Assembly (NCBI RefSeq): GCF_001625195.1
Contig: NC_054391.1
Coordinates: 8,632,552 to 8,696,551 of the forward strand
Direction: 5' to 3'
DNA: 64,000 nt
Source of the DNA: Drechmeria coniospora
Lineage: Eukaryota; Ascomycota; Sordariomycetes; Hypocreales; Ophiocordycipitaceae
Part shown: positions 22,253 to 33,600 of the stretch, in pieces
Layout: the number at the start of each line of letters is the position of its first letter
Position numbering within the stretch: position 1 is the first letter of the stretch
The notes under the pieces: generated by a model
What the model was told of the DNA's origin: nothing
Databases searched by the model: none
What the model saw: the letters and a program-made list of their open reading frames with translations, nothing else
Translations under genes and position numbers: made by a program

Positions 22253-23375
22253 ATGCCTGTCAATGCCCGTGACCGCACTGCCTACAGAGCCGATGAGAGA
22301 ACGGCGCACAGCATGCTGACCGACGAGGATAGGTTGAGAATGCTCAAGGTGAGCAGGAGCCATGGCGCGTGGCATGGCCTCGGTGCTCGACGTTGACAAG
22401 CAAAACACCCTCTAGGCAAACCTTCCGGCGCCGACGGAGCTTCCAGCCGTGAGTCGATCACTGCCGCTCTCACAACGACGGTCCCGGTCCCGGCTTGGTG
22501 TCAGGCGCTTCATTCGGAATCAGCTCCACGTTCTCATCTTTGCCGTCCTGCATGGCATTTTCTCCATCTACATCCGCCTCCGGCAGACAGTCAACCTCGT
22601 CTGCTACCAAGTCTCGTCCGTCCTCTACTACCACCACGCGACGCCGCAGTACATTCGAAAGGACATCATGGGCCTCAGCAGGAGACCCAAGCACCTCAGC
22701 GCCATTCTCAAGACCGAGGAGAACTACAGGGCCAAGGCGGACTTGGACCGGTTGATCGACCAGACGGCCGAGTTGGCTACCTGGTGCGCCTGTGCCGAGA
22801 TACCCATGCTCTCGGTCTACGAGAAGACGGGTTCGTCTTTTCCCATCCCATGACGGCTTGACGCGTGCATGCATTGACGCTCCCGACCAGGTATCCTGAA
22901 GAAGCACATGCCTCGCGTGTACGAGGCCGTCATCAACAAGTTTACCTTTTACGCCGCCGATCAGCACCCGACCCTGTCCGTCACTTCACCGCATCGAGAC
23001 GAGTACTCGTCCTCCTCCCCGTCCGTCGACGAAGGCAGCCGAGGTCATCTGAAGCTGCATCTCATCTCCGCGCAGGACGGTCGAGAGTCCATCATCGACC
23101 TCACCAAGACGCTCGCGGATATGTCGCAGAAGGGAAAGCTTTCCCCGCGAGATATTTCCATTGAGCTCGTCGATGCCGAACTTTCCGAGGGCATCATGCC
23201 GGAGCCGGACCTTCTACTCCTCTTCGGCCCGTACGTCGAACTTTCCGGCTACCCACCCTGGCAGGTTCGCCTCACGGAAATTTTCTGCCTCCAGGACAAC
23301 GAAAGCTTCGGGTACCAAGTCTTCGTCAAGGCTCTCCGCAAGTACGCCCAAGCTCAGATGCGCCGTGGCAAATGA
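22253..23375 (+). CDS. NUS1: Dehydrodolichyl diphosphate synthase subunit Nus1 (NgBR-like)
   Basis: Non-catalytic partner of the cis-prenyltransferase that makes dolichol for protein glycosylation at the ER. Predicted 331 residues from exons 22253-22348, 22416-22830 and 22891-23375. A GTGAGT at 22449 looks like a donor, but reading through it gives SRSRLGVRRFIRNQLHV in frame, so no intron is placed there. A membrane segment lies near residues 68-86 (LHVLIFAVLHGIFSIYIRL). It is followed by YYHHATPQYI, KHLSAIL and the cis-prenyltransferase-like fold: AEIPMLSVYEKTGILKKHMP, ISIELVDAELSEGIMPEPDL and LLLLFGPYVELSGYPPWQVRLTEI split across two core strands. The catalytic Asp of true synthases is absent, as expected for Nus1. 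The C-terminal RRGK resembles the RxG motif by which Nus1 activates its partner. Confidence 0.9.
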
Positions 23376-23460
23376 ATCACTCCACCATCGTCCCCTCCTT
23401 GCTCGTCTCGGCAATGGTGGGATGGAGTGTGAGGCGCTCGAAATTCTGTTTGACATGCTC

Positions 23461-24562
23461 TCATGGCTTCCAGGCGACCATCTCTGAGCTTTGCTCGTTC
23501 CAGCGATACGCCGGGCCGCAGCCGACGTTATAGTTGTAATAGTTTTCTGTTCCATCCTTTGTCATGGCCCGCCGAAACGTGATGTTGATTCTCCCACCAT
23601 CGTACTCGTTCCTTCCTGTCCTTTTCGGTACTGAATGCAGCCAGTGAGTCTGGGTGCGACCACGCATGAGGATCATGTCGCCGCTTCGGAGGGAGTACTT
23701 GAGTGGCTTGGCCGCCGACGGAGGCGCCGCGAGTTGGCCTCCCGCCGGCGGCACAGGCGGTTTGTGCTTGAGCAGAAAGTCACGTGGCGCTCCGAGCGAG
23801 AAGGATGCAATGATGGGATCTCTACCGAGGAAGCGCTCGTCGTCGCTGTGGAAGGAGATGCTGTCCAACCCCGAGGCGTAGTAGTTTACGAGGCAAAAGT
23901 TGAATTTTCCGTCCGTCACTGCTTCGGTGCGCTTTCGTAGGTCGTCGAGACATCTAGGTATCGGCCGAGGGGGGTATTTGTCATACCGCCTGTCCGCTGC
24001 CTCCGTGCCTGTCGTTTTGTCCATGACACGCCCATTCTCGTCAAAGCACGACGTGTCATCCAAGCCAAAAACAGTGGTCCATCTGCTAGGGCTTTAGCCG
24101 GTACAGTCTCGCGAGGGAGGGGTTGATGCAATGGACCTTGGTGTGCGGATGTGAGTCTGAACGCCTCCTCGCTTAATGTCATACTCGACTCTGTAGAACG
24201 GAAGCTCTGCGCGCAGGAAATGGAACAACGATTTCGCCATATCTCTCGGGATATAGGGCTCAAAGTACAGCAGATCTAGATCGGGCTGATGGTTGATGGC
24301 CTTTCCTGGACTCGCTGGGAGTGAGGCAAGTGCTCTCGTCACGACGGCTGGCAGATATGCGATTTCGAATGGATAATGCGAGTGCCGTGAGGTTCCTGGC
24401 TTAAGATGGAACGTCAGGGTTTTCGAGTCCTGTTTTCACATCAACCAAGGATGCGCTTACTGGCTCCTCGATCGGTGCCGATCCATCAGCATCATCAGCT
24501 TCCTGTTTCGGTCGCTTCGGGGTCCTGTCAAAAAAGGCATCGATTGTTCGTTTTTTTGACAT
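23461..24562 (-). CDS. AlkB-family 2-oxoglutarate/Fe(II) dioxygenase (ALKBH2/3-like)
   Basis: Oxidative demethylase family that repairs N-alkyl lesions such as m1A and m3C in DNA or RNA. Predicted 328 residues from exons 24461-24562, 24137-24399 and 23461-24082. Intron 1 (GTAAGC...TTAAG, CCTGAC branch) and intron 2 (GTCCAT...CTAGCAG) both keep frame. The first exon encodes a basic N-terminus with KKRTIDAFF, resembling the hydrophobic end of a PCNA-binding box, followed by a KRPKQ basic patch. Core motifs are RGGVQTHIRTPRWTTVFGLD, NYYASGLDSISFHSDDE with iron ligands H200 and D202, LHSVPKR with H271, and RINITFRR with R286/R292 for 2-oxoglutarate. All catalytic residues are present, so the enzyme should be active. 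The substrate (DNA or RNA) is inferred. It shares an upstream region with Trm5. Confidence 0.9.
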
Positions 24563-25051
24563 TTAGAAATCTTAACTCAATGGCAAATCGGGCATGGGTC
24601 GCACGAGAAGAAGGGCATAGGAGTTTGTAAATAAATATTGGGATTGAATATGGCTTGCATATCCTGAGTTGTGACATCACATTTATCATGACGTTGGCCG
24701 TTTATGTGGCCGGCCATCGGTACGTACTGATTGACGATGGTCAGCCTTGTCAGGTTCGGGGATGATGATTCGTGGATCTACATGCTTAGCGCATCATCGC
24801 CATGTTCAAAGTGCTCTCAGCCTCGCACACCCAGCAAGCTATAACCTCAAAGTGAAGTTGACGAAAACGCCAAAAAAAAAATAAGAAACCAACACTCCAT
24901 TTCTCTTTTCCATTTGAAGGCTACCTCGAACCCTAACAAACCGCGCGATGGAGGTGGGAAATACCTCCCCTTAGACCCAGAAGGCGGTTTGCCAGAGCAC
25001 GATTCTAACAGAATACCACCAACCCAGTGCAAGCAGCGCTCAAGCCTGGAA
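24563..25051. promoter_or_regulatory. Divergent intergenic region, AlkB / TRM5
   Basis: A 489-bp spacer between head-to-head genes, expected to contain both promoters. It is AT-rich near 24600-24700 (GTAAATAAATATTGGGATTG) and has a short A run at 24872-24881. An upstream TTG-initiated frame into TRM5 (from 24914) is not taken as coding because the ATG at 25052 begins the conserved part. Confidence 0.4.
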
Positions 25052-26724
25052 ATGAATCTCTTTCGTCTCCCAGCCGCTGTCAGAGCGGCCGAAACGCTCG
25101 ACAGGGCTCTCTTCTCGCGCACACTGCCAACGGCGGCCGCGTCGGTGCGTGACAATCGGCTGCTTGCCAAATACCGCAAGCAGCTTGAGAAGACCAACGA
25201 GATGCTGCTCCTCGACAGGTTTAACCCCATCGTCGCGGATCCTGATGCCAGCCTCGGGGGGCAGGGCAGGAAATGCCTTATTCTCCAACCCAGCGTGAAG
25301 CCAGGAGGTAGATGCTCCCTTTTTTCCCCTTCTCCGTTGTTCTTCGCTGTGCTTGCCGATAGTACGGAATAGGGAGAGAAATGGGAGGCTGACAAGAGGA
25401 ACGAATGGCAGTTCCCGAGACATGGAGCCCAGTCCTGCAAGAGGCGTCGAAGCTGGGAGACTTGACCGTTGTGCCGTTCGAGGTAACGATCGGCTACGAC
25501 TTGTGGAGCTACTGTGCGTACTTTGCCCGGTTCCAGGCCTACTTATGGTACCCTGCAACACACACTGACGGGTGCAAATGTAGTGGACGTGATGAGGTCA
25601 CTCTTACCGGAGCACCTCCATGGCGAGATCCCAGTTGGTTTCAACACAGCCGGCCACGTCGGTGAGTCGATGCCACCCAGACATTTCTACGCAATCATCG
25701 TATCGGACGTCTCATGAAAATTGCAGCGCACCTCAACCTCCGTAGCCAATATCAGCCATACAAGCACATGATAGCCCAAGTGATCGTCGACAAGAACCCG
25801 ACAATCCGGACCGTCATCAACAAGACGGACAACGTCGGAACCGAAAGCGAGTTTCGGACGTTTGCGTACGAGGTGCTCGCGGGAGCCGACGACATGCTCG
25901 TCGAGGTCAACGAGGCCGGTTGCGTCTTTCAGTTCGACTACTCCAAGGTGTACTGGAACACGAAGCTGGGCACGGAGCACCAGAGAATCACGGGGCTCTT
26001 CAAGGCCGGCGAAGTGGTGGTCGATGTCATGGCGGGAATCGGCCCCTTTGCGGCGCCTGCTGGCAAGAAGGGCGTCTTCGTCTGGGCCAACGACAAGAAC
26101 CCGGAGAGCTACAAGTACTTGAGCGAGGTGGTTCGCAGAAACAAGGCATGTCGCCGTAAGTTCCCTTGGTGTTCGAGCGACGGCTGACGCGCGGCCATGC
26201 AGGTTTCCGAGTTTGTCAAGCCCTTCAACTGCGACGGTCATGATTTCATCCGCAAAGCCGCCGATCTCGTCCTGGAGGCGTCGCGGCGCGGCGACTGCGC
26301 CGTGGTCAAGCCGGTGAAAGTGTCGAGAAGCGCGCCGGTCGAATCCCGGCCGGCGCCCGTCCGCATTCCCGTGCCGGCCACCGTCGCCCACTTCGTCATG
26401 AACCTACCGGCGTCGGCGCTCGAGTTTCTGCACAACTTTCGCGGCCTCTACCATGGCCAGGAGAGGCTCTTTGCCCCGCACACGGAGACGCGGCTTCCCA
26501 TGGTGCACGCCCACTGCTTCGCCGTCAAGGCAACGGACGCGACGGCCTTGGACGACATCTGCGGGCGAATCTACAACGAGCTTGGCGTCAAGTTCACGCC
26601 GGGGGATGCGGCGAGGGATGGCGAGGTGTCGATCCACGAGGTCCGTGATGTGGCACCCGCAAAGCGCATGTTCTGCGCCAGCTTTCGGCTGCCGGCGGAG
26701 GTCGCCTTTGCCCCCCGCGCCTGA
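25052..26724 (+). CDS. TRM5: tRNA (guanine-37-N1)-methyltransferase Trm5
   Basis: Methylates G37 next to the anticodon using S-adenosylmethionine and prevents frameshifting. Predicted 458 residues from five exons: 25052-25307, 25412-25513, 25584-25661, 25727-26145 and 26203-26724. The last intron (26146-26202) starts GCATGT, a GC-AG intron; only this gives the conserved [16 protein letters not shown]. The N-terminus ([20 protein letters not shown]) is basic and amphipathic, consistent with the cytosolic plus mitochondrial targeting known for yeast Trm5. The D2-like region is [20 protein letters not shown]. The class I methyltransferase motifs are [17 protein letters not shown] near residue 245, WANDKNPES, and the catalytic [14 protein letters not shown]. 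The C-terminal [10 protein letters not shown] and [14 protein letters not shown] complete the family. Length is normal. Confidence 0.92.
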
Positions 26725-27300
26725 GATGGTTGGCTGCCCATCTCATCTCAGGGCCAGGTCTTCCGGTCAAGTCACGCTGCCTCGTCTCCCTGCCTGGTTT
26801 TCCAGGACGTGCTCTGCCTGGGCAAGGCGACGGTTGTCGTTTCTCACTTGGGCCGTCCGGCCGCTATGGGTGGCTCGGCATCCGGTGAAGGTGAAGCCGT
26901 CAGGAGGGGTCCACGTCCATCGGGCGGCCTGTCTTCACTTCCATTACCGCCGGGCTATCAACGCAGTCCGCGCCGCACCGCACCACCTGCATCTGCATGC
27001 GAATGTGCGAACCCTGCACGGGCGTATTGACGTGCAGCCGGTCCAGAAGGTCCCGCAGGAGAGATGGAGGAGTACGGGCTCTGTCGGCCATGGGAAGGCA
27101 GAGGAGAAGTGGTAGCGACGCTTCCCCATATCCGAGTCCGGCAACCGCGTGCGGTGGTGGTGGTGGCCAATCCTGCGGGCAAGCAAGGGCAGGCATAGGG
27201 CCGTTGTGGTTGCCTGTATGCAGCCCTGGATGCAGACCTGGATGCAGGCGTTGGCCGGGGTAGGTATGAGGGCCGAGTCGATGATGCGAAACGACGCCTT
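26725..27300. other. Region 3' of TRM5, no confident gene
   Basis: Opens a long stretch without credible genes. The only candidate is a 63-codon minus-strand frame at 26900-27091 with a good ATG context after a pyrimidine-rich leader, reported as a low-confidence finding. GGATGCAGACCTGGATGCAGGC near 27227-27250 is a short tandem repeat. Nothing else was recognised. Confidence 0.35.
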
Positions 27301-27305
27301 GACAA

Positions 27306-27462
27306 GTGATGGCTGCTACATCACACATCACACATCATACATTACACATCATACATCACACACCATACATCATACATCATACAACATACAACATACAACA
27401 TACAACATACATCATACATCATACATCATACATCATACATCATACATCACACCGCATCACGC
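27306..27462. repeat. ACATCATACA-type microsatellite
   Basis: About 155 bp of degenerate repeats of CATCATACATCA, CATCACACATCA and CATACAACATACAA units. Frames crossing it give meaningless ITHHTSYI or HHTSYNIQ repeats, so it is non-coding simple sequence. Confidence 0.9.
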
Positions 27463-27627
27463 ATCACGTACCATGCGAGGCTCACGGGCTGCAGCCTGTG
27501 CCATGAACGGACGGGGGGTTGGGAGCATGCATGCACTTGTCTGTTGCGGCACGTCCTCTGAAGCATGCTCCCTCCCTCTCCGGCTCTGCATCTGTCCCTT
27601 TGTCTCTGTTTCCATACCCCTCCCCCT

Positions 27628-27654
27628 TCTCTCTCTCTGTGTGTGTGTGTGTGT

Positions 27655-27714
<60 letters not shown>
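27628..27714. repeat. (CT)n(GT)n dinucleotide microsatellite
   Basis: A short CT run is followed by roughly 36 GT units interrupted by one TATG, ending at GTTTGTGG. Such GT tracts are hypervariable and can adopt Z-DNA. The Cys/Val repeats in frames crossing it are artefacts. Confidence 0.95.
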
Positions 27715-27715
<1 letters not shown>

Positions 27716-28600
27716 TGGGAAGTTTGGAATTACAGCTTCAGTTCTGGAGGTGCTGCTCTCACCGCTCCGGAAAGTTCCGCTGCTGTTCCTTCTTGATATA
27801 CAATTCGCCACGAAGGGTCAACGCCCTGTGGAGAAGGGCCATGTGAAGACGAAATCAGTGAGGCCTTTCAACTATATGCAAGATGCACATGTCTTATCTG
27901 CATTACTCCGTCGTCAATGAATCAACGAGCACGCTAGGCTGGACTTGCTCTGACGGGTGAATCGACAAGACGCCTGAAGGAGGAACGTGCCGGGGGTCTC
28001 GATGGGGAGCATTCACTATACCAAGTATTACACAGAAGTGCTCATGCCCATTATTACCACCTTTTAGCAGCCTCTACGGAGTACTAATAGGTACTACTAG
28101 TAGGTAATAGTAGGTAATAGTAGGTACCTGTAAGTGTACAACCCACTGTAAGTACTCCGCTGCGTAGGTACAGGAGCATTGCCGTAAACTCCTCGAGTAC
28201 TAGTCCCTCACGCAAAGCCGTAGGATGTTGGTACATCGCATGCGTGTTGTATCAGTACCAGAGGAGAATGCCCAAGTGCATGCACCAAGTATTATAGTGT
28301 TGGTAAGCAGTAGGCATGTACGAGTACATCAACAGTAGGTACTCCGTACACACCTCCAAGGTACTTGGAGATGAGGATAGTTCGAGTACAGGCACTCCGT
28401 ATTACTTGTAACTCAGTACGGTTAGTGCAGCTGTGAGGGGATGTGGCAGCAGTGTTGTACCTTGATGGCTTCCACTCGTCAATCAATAGCCGATTTTACG
28501 CTTTTGTGATCGGCCCGTCCGACATGCTTGTGTTACATCATCACCAATACCGGCACAGGGTAGGTAGCTGCCTCGCCGTTGAATTTCGTAATCGGGTGCG

Positions 28601-28630
28601 ACTGATTGCGACTGATTGCGACTGATTGCG
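28601..28630. repeat. Tandem repeat, ACTGATTGCG x3
   Basis: Three perfect adjacent copies of the 10-mer ACTGATTGCG in non-coding DNA. A replication-slippage origin is likely and no function is evident. Confidence 0.85.
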
Positions 28631-30584
28631 GCCTGCCTGTATAGCGATGTGCCAATGCTATACTTGGGGGTATGTCTTCTGTGAGATCAAATCGATGAAC
28701 CTCCCGGCCGCGTGCGATGTCCGTAGTTTCGATCAAATCACCCTCGGTGGACTGGAAATACAAGGACGGCCGACGGAGGGCTCGCTGGATTCTTGCCCTT
28801 TTTATTCACGCGATTTATTGTACAGCCTTATGAAGAACGAATTGCATGTACGTGGAAGGACGTAGGCCAATCTGTGCCTGTAAGCATGGGTTATGGTCGT
28901 CGTAGGGAGTGCATTGCAGATGTACATGAGCATGGCCCTTGGAGCGGTTCGTAGCGTACATGTACTTACGGTGCCTACAGTACAGTACAGTACGACTAGC
29001 AGAAAGCAGGCCACTCTTGATCGCCAGCTGATGAGTTTCAGCTTCATCAACATTCTCACCTGGCACCTCATCACGACCGACAACCAAAGGCCACAACCCA
29101 CAGCACAAAACAACATGCATGCCCGGACACTCGGTCGTCTGGGCGATCAGGTATTATGCCAGAAGACCAAGTCTCAGGGTGCCTGCTTGGTCGGACAGGG
29201 CACCAGGGCTAGCAACCTACCCTAGACGGCCGCTCGGTTCCAGCTGGCTCTGAGCTGCCTACCTTGGCAGTTTTCGCTGCCGACGAGCTTGGTTTTTTCA
29301 GACTCGGCAAAAGACCAACAGTAGGTATGATTTCGCCACCGCCGAGGGCCGAAACCGTTGCTGGCCCACCGTGACGCAACTTGAGACGCTCGATTGACCT
29401 CTCATCAGATGACAGAAACGCAAGCGAGCGAGCGCCTCCTTCAGGCAGGAGAACGATCACGCAAGCGACGATAGCAAGAAGCAGAATATTACCAATGGTA
29501 CGGCATAGTGCCAGTGATACGCGCACGGCCTCGTCGGTCCCACCGCTCTGCAGACGGCTTTCGGTCTTTGATATATTTAGATGTAATAGAGTTACGTTAG
29601 TGGCCCATTCTGACGCCGCCTTTTCGTCGATGGCGCAGCGGCCAAAGGGCAGGATAACGGGCCAAGGGCAGTGGACAAGGCCAGCAACGACGCCGTCCGT
29701 CCGTCCGTCGGTCGAGAAGCCGCACGCCACGGCGCGTGGTTTTGGCGAGTTGGAAACGAAGCTAACATGGACGAGGCCAGTTTTCAGCCTTCTCGACAGA
29801 ATGGCCGCCACCACTCGTCATGCCGGCGAGGTGGAGGCTCCTCGGCCGGCCTATGCCTGACGGATGGCAGATGGAGACCAAAGGACGCAGCATGTCTGCG
29901 TGCCGAGCTCAAGTGCACTGGTTCGACCGGTGCTTCCCCCAGTAGGTATTGTGCAGGTGCTTGCTTGGCAGTGAGTTGGCAAAGGTTCAAGCAGATAACG
30001 CATTGCCCAATAACCGTAGATGGTACCAAGGGAAGCAGGATGACGCAAGAGCACGCACCCTGATTGCTCCGTGTGCGAGTGCGTAACTGGTGGAACGTAC
30101 TCCGCGAATGCAATCATGCTGCATGTACGGAGTGGCACATGCAAGATAAGGGAGATGGGCCCGAACACGGATCCATCGATACCAATGGCACCCGATGCTA
30201 GGGATTCACTCACTTGGGTATCGAAATGTACGCTGCACGTTCGGCGACAAGCAGTTTGCTTCCCTCAGCACCATGCATTTTGCGCGTCGAGAGAGAATGC
30301 TGGCACCCTCAACCATGCCCAGCAGTAGTCTTGTCCGCGTGGGTAGTTGCGTCGCCGAGCGAGTATTCTGACCGCCCGCTGTGCGACGGCACCGACCGGC
30401 CATGTTTTTGTGTCATCGGCCATACCTGCATCATGGCGATGACTTGGAGATGGAGGCCCTTTGAGGCCCTTTGACAGCTGGCTTCAAGCGCAGATAAGAC
30501 GGTTACGTGACGGGGTATGCCCGACGGCCATCGAAGCCGCACAGCGAACCTGCACGTACTCCGTACCAGCAATACTTGCTTTCG

Positions 30585-30632
30585 CATTCGCCCCCGTTAG
30601 TGCAGTCGCATTCGCCCCCGTTAGTGCAGTCG
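30585..30632. repeat. Tandem duplication of a 24-mer
   Basis: Two perfect adjacent copies of a 24-bp unit that starts CATTCGCCCC and ends GTGCAGTCG, followed by a partial third match. It lies in the gene-poor region. Confidence 0.85.
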
Positions 30633-33600
30633 TCATCTTCGCCCCTCCACAAAGCGCACGGCGGCACGATGCGGCAGTGACAGTGACAGTGCTGTATCCG
30701 TAAATGCAAGCAATACGGAGCACCAAGAGCTGAATTACGGGCACATGTGCCACGGATACACGTAGCCACCCAGCACAAGATAGCAAATAGCCGCACCAGA
30801 GGTTGATGAGACTGCAACTACCACTGCAGTAGCACGTCGTAGTGATGACTAGTGGTGAGTGGTTGGTGGCTGCAACTTATCCGTCCCACCCCCCTATGGG
30901 CCGAGGTCGGTCCATCATGCCTCGCCGTGCGGCAGGACAGGGCGAGAGTGCGTGTGGTGCCACCATTGCGCGCCGAGATGATGTGACCATGATTTCATCA
31001 TTTCATCATGTCTCGACGCCGGGGTATTTCGTCAGCAAAGGCCTGACACTCTGGGATCCTGCTCGAACTGCGCACCAGTTGCCGTCGTCGATGGAGAGCG
31101 ATCCGCCAGTACGCATTCCCAACCACATCATGAAGCCTTTCGTTGTCAAGCCGGGCCCCTGCCCCGTCGGCGCCGAAACATGATTTATTTTGTTGCTCCG
31201 TTGGAGATTTCAATTCGGTGTAGGGAATACATCTGCCCGAAAGACGTCGAGTCCCGATCATCCTGGGCTCCCTACGGGCCTGGAACCACCTTCCTTCTCC
31301 CTCAAGCGAAACAAGGGTGCGAGAGAGGCTGTTGAGCAGACGGATACTGTCCATGTGCTTCTCGGGGGAAGTAGACAAGTGTCCAGCGACCTTGCACTTA
31401 TCCATTGTTGCCAGGCAAGCTGTTTGAGGCAGCAGGGAAGTGAATGTCTGGGCTGCCAATCGACGGCAAAGGGATGCCTCGAGGCGTCGGCATCGAGCCT
31501 TCACTGATGGGGAAATCATGATATCAGCAAGATCTGAGGGCTGGCTTCGAGCTGCGATTGGCGTTGGCAAATCGCAACCGTGGCTTGACGCCAATCAGGG
31601 CCCTGTGCTGTCGACGTGGCCCCAGCACGGCGCACGGAACGAAGACGACGACCACCGACGGCAAGGCATATCGAGTGAGTGAGTACTTGAGTGACTGTGT
31701 GGAGACGGAGAAAGACGGAGCAGGAGAGCGAATGAATCAATGAATTGAATGAATGAGGGAGGGAGAGTGTGAGTGAGTTTGTGAGCGAGGAAGCGAGCGA
31801 GCAAGTTGTGTGCCGTGCCTTGCACACGGTGGTGGACGGATCGATGGGTGAGGGACGTACGTGATGAGACTGTACGTACGTACTAATTACCTCCAGCAAG
31901 AGGTAGGACTGCTTGCTACTGGCTGAAGGCGTCATGCATCATGCATCATGCATCTGCTGAAGCCACAGCGGGTTGGCAACGCCGCCAGGACGCCATGGCT
32001 GTGGCCTGAGATCAGTTACTAAACACCACATCTGCCAAGGCAGTCGGCGCGCAGATGTGGGTGTGCATGTACATGTACATGGGCGTGCGCTGGTACCGAG
32101 GCCGGCACCACGTAGTAAGTGTGTTGTGACCTTGACAGCCTCGGAGCGCCGCGACAACCCACGTGCTTCCCGGAAGGCTGTAGCGCCGCCCGTCTCGATG
32201 GCGAAGCGCACCCGTTGCTCTCGAACCGTGGCAATAGCAGATGAGGGCGGCACGCTGGCATCAAGGACGCGGCGGCACCGCACGGCTGTGAGTGCAAAGG
32301 TACCTCATGAAGGGGGAGGAAAAAGCACGCAGCTGGCGGCCTCCCGTTCGTACATGTACCGTACTGCGCAGGATTACATGTACTCCGTACTGGTACTCCG
32401 TACATGGATGGAAAATCTCTGCAGGGCGGTCAAGGGCACCACCTGCCGGCTTGCATATCAAAGTTGCACAGCGTCCGTCGTGACGGAGATCCGGCAGGGC
32501 AGGGGCGGCCGGACAGACAGACAAGGCAGGGGCCAGGCAGCCAGGCCGGGCCTCCGTCCCTGATGGAGGGGGAAGGTCCGGCCAGGCATTAATTCACTAC
32601 AGTACAGTACTCCGTACTCCGTACATGTATTACTTGCATTCCGTACTTGCATGCGAGTAGGTGTGCGCCTACCAGTAATACGGAGTAATACTTGATTGCG
32701 GCAAGCACTCCCTCCCGAGGTGGAGTGCCCGACGCGCGGTATTGGTACATGCACGCTACGGCGTGGTGATACATGCACGGAGTGCTGTCGGCTCATCCAC
32801 CACGTCCCGCGAGTACGGTGCTCGCGGCTGTGGTGACAGTGTTTCACTCTACGGAACTGCACGGGAACGAATGCGTGTGCAAGTTCATCATCTTCTAGAA
32901 CGATGACGAGCTCTCGTATTTCGCCATCGACATGACCGGCGTTGCCGACGCAGCGAGGCCGCCGACACGTGCAAGTACGCCTGTCGTCGATGGAACGTTT
33001 CAATTCCACCTCGGAAGGTACGTTTGACGGATCGGCGGTTCGCTGGCGGAGCGTTTGGCGAAAATCAAACGCCACGGCGGAAACGTGGTGATGTAGACGG
33101 CCGCCATTCGCCGAAGGCGACGAGATGGCGAGGCCAACTGGGCAGCACGCACGGAGTACTCCGTACCGTACAACTAGGTCGAGACGAAAGAGTAACACCA
33201 TGGACCGACGCTGAAGTGCACCTAGGTTAACACATGGTAATACGGATAGTTGGGCAAAAAATCTGCCTCCGCCACCACCACTCAAGGAAATCCAACATCT
33301 CCCAGTGCATGGCCAAGACGACTAGCACGAGGACTTGCTGACACTTGCTGAAGGTACCTGGCAGCACAGAAATGCACAGCTTTGTATGGAGTAATTTCAG
33401 AGTATTGTAACATGGCGCCCCGAGTGGCTGCAGGCACGACGGCACTCGGCTGGCGGCCGTGGGCAGGAGCCAAGCCCGCTACAGGGAGCCCTCGCACAGT
33501 CATCGCCGTTGGCCCTCGGGAACGCTCGGATAATCGGCCTGGCTGGAGGAGATGGCGATACATGGCCTGGGCCACTGCCAGCCAACCGGCATGAGACGAA

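Noticed and set aside
22449..22496. Possible intron in NUS1 (GTGAGT...GTGTCAG)
   Set aside because: Removing it breaks the frame; reading through gives a basic stretch running into the conserved FIRNQLHVL segment.
27149..27920. Frames rich in HHTSYI and VCVCVC
   Set aside because: Translations of the ACATCATACA and GT microsatellites.
30585..30632. Possible CRISPR-like repeat
   Set aside because: Only two adjacent copies with no spacer in a eukaryotic genome; it is a simple tandem duplication.
31680..31800. GTGAGTGAGT / GAATGAATGA runs as possible telomere-like or coding repeats
   Set aside because: Degenerate tetranucleotide simple sequence that does not match the fungal TTAGGG telomere repeat and has no open coding pattern.
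32458..33285. 275-codon minus-strand frame in the gene-poor block
   Set aside because: No domain, Cys/Arg/His-rich, and it includes repeated TACTCCGTAC motifs that give CTEYGVLYC-like strings.
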